A DNA stretch of 49,410 bases from Candidatus Buchananbacteria bacterium. Its GTDB lineage: Bacteria > Patescibacteriota > Patescibacteriia > 2-01-FULL-39-33. The notes beneath the pieces are model-generated. The model saw only the letters and a list, made by a program, of their open reading frames with translations, did no database searches and was not told the DNA's origin. The stretch spans positions 1 through 49,410 of the forward strand of contig JAUSEE010000041.1 of the NCBI GenBank assembly GCA_030650095.1. Reading direction: 5' to 3'. The position numbers were made by a program, and so were the translations under genes. Shown in pieces: positions 48,321 through 49,410 of the stretch (within the stretch, counting starts at the first letter, position 1; each line of letters starts with the position of its first letter).

Positions 48321-48394
48321 TGGACGACACAAGATTCGAACTTGTGACCTTCTCGACGTCAACGAGACGCTCTAACCAACTGAGCTAGCCGTCC
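48321..48394 (-). tRNA. tRNA-Val (GAC)
   Basis: Complete cloverleaf on the minus strand: acceptor GGACGGC/GTCGTCC (with one G-U), D arm GCTC/GAGC, anticodon stem TCTCG/CGAGA with loop TTGACGT (anticodon GAC), and T arm ACAAG/CTTGT with loop TTCGAAT. The discriminator is A; CCA is not encoded. Confidence 0.93.
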
Positions 48395-48462
48395 TTGTTT
48401 ATATTATAAAACATCCAATATTATTTTCTGTGTCATCCTCTCGTCCTTATTTTTCATTCAAG

Positions 48463-48535
48463 TAGGCCTGGGTGGAATCGAACCACCGACATCTACGTTA
48501 TAAGCGTAGCGCTCTAACCCCTGAGCTACAGGCCC
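48463..48535 (-). tRNA. tRNA-Ile (TAT anticodon)
   Basis: Complete cloverleaf on the minus strand: acceptor GGGCCTG/CAGGCCT (first pair G-U), D arm GCTC/GAGC, anticodon stem CTACG/CGTAG with loop CTTATAA (anticodon TAT, reading AUA), and T arm GGTGG/CCACC with loop TTCGATT. Most bacteria read AUA with a lysidine-modified CAT tRNA instead. CCA is not encoded. Confidence 0.9.
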
Positions 48536-48607
48536 TAAATTATGCTTTAATTACACAGGCAATACTACCATATTTAGAGAGATTTTTCAAGACACCGGCA
48601 AATTAGT

Positions 48608-49252
48608 TTAATTATTCTTTTTCTCTTTTATAAGAGCCAGTATTTCTTTTACAAGCGGTATCAAAGAAATAATAATAACGCCAATGACAAACAAGCCGAA
48701 ATTATCTTTGACTATTGGAATATTGCCAAACCAGAATCCGCCAAAAATAAACAAACTAGACCAAAGAACGGCTCCAATAATGTTATAACCCAAGAAAACC
48801 AAATAAGACATGGTGCCAATGCCAGCCACAAAAGGAGCGAATGTTCTGATGATAGGAATAAAGCGAGCTAAGATTATGGTTTTTTTGCCGTTCTTTTCAT
48901 AAAAATGCTGGGCGCGCACCAAATAGTTCCTATTAAAAAACCAAGATGATTCCTTGGTGAATATCCTTGGTCCGATAAACTTGCCGATATGATAATTGAC
49001 GGTATCGCCTAAAACCGAGGCCAGAAAAACAACAAAGAAAAGCAACCCGATTTCTAAAGAACCGGTAGCAGCCAAAGCGCCGGCAGCAAACAGCAAGCTA
49101 TCGCCTGGTAAAAAGGGCGAGATAACTATGCCAGTCTCAAAAAAAATAATTAAAAATAGAATAACGTAAACAGCTACAGAATATTCGTTGACTAAGATTT
49201 GCAAATACTTGTCTATATGCAGCACCAGTTCAAAAAATTGAAATATGATCAT
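48608..49252 (-). CDS. DedA/VTT-family membrane protein
   Basis: A 214-residue polytopic protein. FFETGIVISPFLPGDSLLF contains the conserved E-x(n)-P-x-LPGD of DedA proteins, and LARFIPIIRTFAPFVAGIGTMSY the R-F-x-P-x-x-R-T-x-x-P-x-x-AG motif near the re-entrant loop. About five hydrophobic helices are present. DedA proteins are lipid scramblase/transporter-type membrane proteins involved in undecaprenyl phosphate recycling in some bacteria. No SD is evident. It probably sits alone upstream of the tRNAs. Confidence 0.92.
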   Translation of the reverse strand: MIIFQFFELVLHIDKYLQILVNEYSVAVYVILFLIIFFETGIVISPFLPGDSLLFAAGALAATGSLEIGLLFFVVFLASVLGDTVNYHIGKFIGPRIFTKESSWFFNRNYLVRAQHFYEKNGKKTIILARFIPIIRTFAPFVAGIGTMSYLVFLGYNIIGAVLWSSLFIFGGFWFGNIPIVKDNFGLFVIGVIIISLIPLVKEILALIKEKKNN

Positions 49253-49283
49253 AAAAAATATTGATTAAAAAATAATGAACCCG

Positions 49284-49345
49284 ACCCCGCTCTAAAGAGC
49301 GGGGTACCCGCCTGCCTACGCCTACCTTAATTTATTGATTAAGGT
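49284..49345. repeat. Two hairpins at the right edge
   Basis: ACCCCGCTCT/AGAGCGGGGT (49284-49293 with 49296-49305) and ACCTTAAT/ATTAAGGT (49324-49331 with 49338-49345). The first resembles dispersed intergenic palindromes rather than a terminator. The last 65 bases show no gene start I can support. Confidence 0.5.
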
Positions 49346-49410
49346 ATTGGGTTTGCGTAAAACTAATTTGTTTTTAAGAAAAAATAGAGACGGCAATGGC
49401 GGGCAGGTCT

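Overview
The window looks like a chromosome fragment of a Candidate Phyla Radiation (Patescibacteria) bacterium. This is inferred from gene content and style: small stand-alone metabolic genes, a minimal 84-residue MGMT domain, split CoaB and CoaC, a degenerate DHH protein, many short proteins of unknown function, and a mix of genes with and without Shine-Dalgarno (SD) sites. TGA serves as a normal stop codon (for example at 38726-38728), so code 25 does not apply. I cannot assign a lineage more exactly without a search.

Layout. (1) 1-7526 is an AT-rich, accessory, defence-like block: an adenine methyltransferase cut by the left edge, a LexA repressor fused to a second adenine methyltransferase, a divergent 1300-residue P-loop (STAND-like) ATPase, and a membrane protein paired with a DUF3800 protein. 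(2) 7725-25665 is mostly housekeeping and small hypothetical genes: P-loop kinase, MGMT, lactate dehydrogenase, CoaB/CoaC with an amidohydrolase, an iron-sulfur flavoprotein, two phosphoribosyltransferases, IMP dehydrogenase, membrane proteins, an SprT-like protease, TyrS, a GIY-YIG protein between repeat hairpins, and ValS. (3) 25841-45914 is a 20-kb gene cluster, all on the plus strand, from one good promoter to one terminator. (4) 45977-49410 holds a DHH-like gene, deoC, a small ORF, tRNA-Val, tRNA-Ile and a DedA protein.

Region 3 is the outstanding feature. Its first half encodes an Hsp70-like ATPase, a cysteine-hydrolase pseudoenzyme, an FN3/zinc-module protein, an active-looking nicotinamidase, a small zinc-module protein, an E2-like UBC-fold protein, a JAMM peptidase, a two-domain E1-like enzyme and a ClpA/C-type unfoldase with a ClpP-docking IGF loop. 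Its second half encodes an ADP-ribosylglycohydrolase, NadD, a Nudix hydrolase, nicotinate phosphoribosyltransferase, NAD kinase, a histidine phosphatase, a radical SAM enzyme, PRPP synthetase and glutamine-dependent NAD synthetase. Together these give a complete route from nicotinamide and ribose-5-phosphate to NAD and NADP, joined to what looks like a ubiquitin-like tagging and unfolding machine. No obvious ubiquitin-like modifier is seen.

The long gaps inside region 3 are not empty. Several hold a strong hairpin (four of them terminator-like), then usually a second stem-loop, then a short CCTT-type element that can pair with the SD of the next gene. The pairing is kept by compensating base changes between copies. 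This suggests a repeated leader that sets the output of each sub-block. My reading is that the cluster couples NAD(P) homeostasis or ADP-ribose turnover to conjugation-directed protein unfolding. The gene content is seen in the sequence; the coupling is inference.
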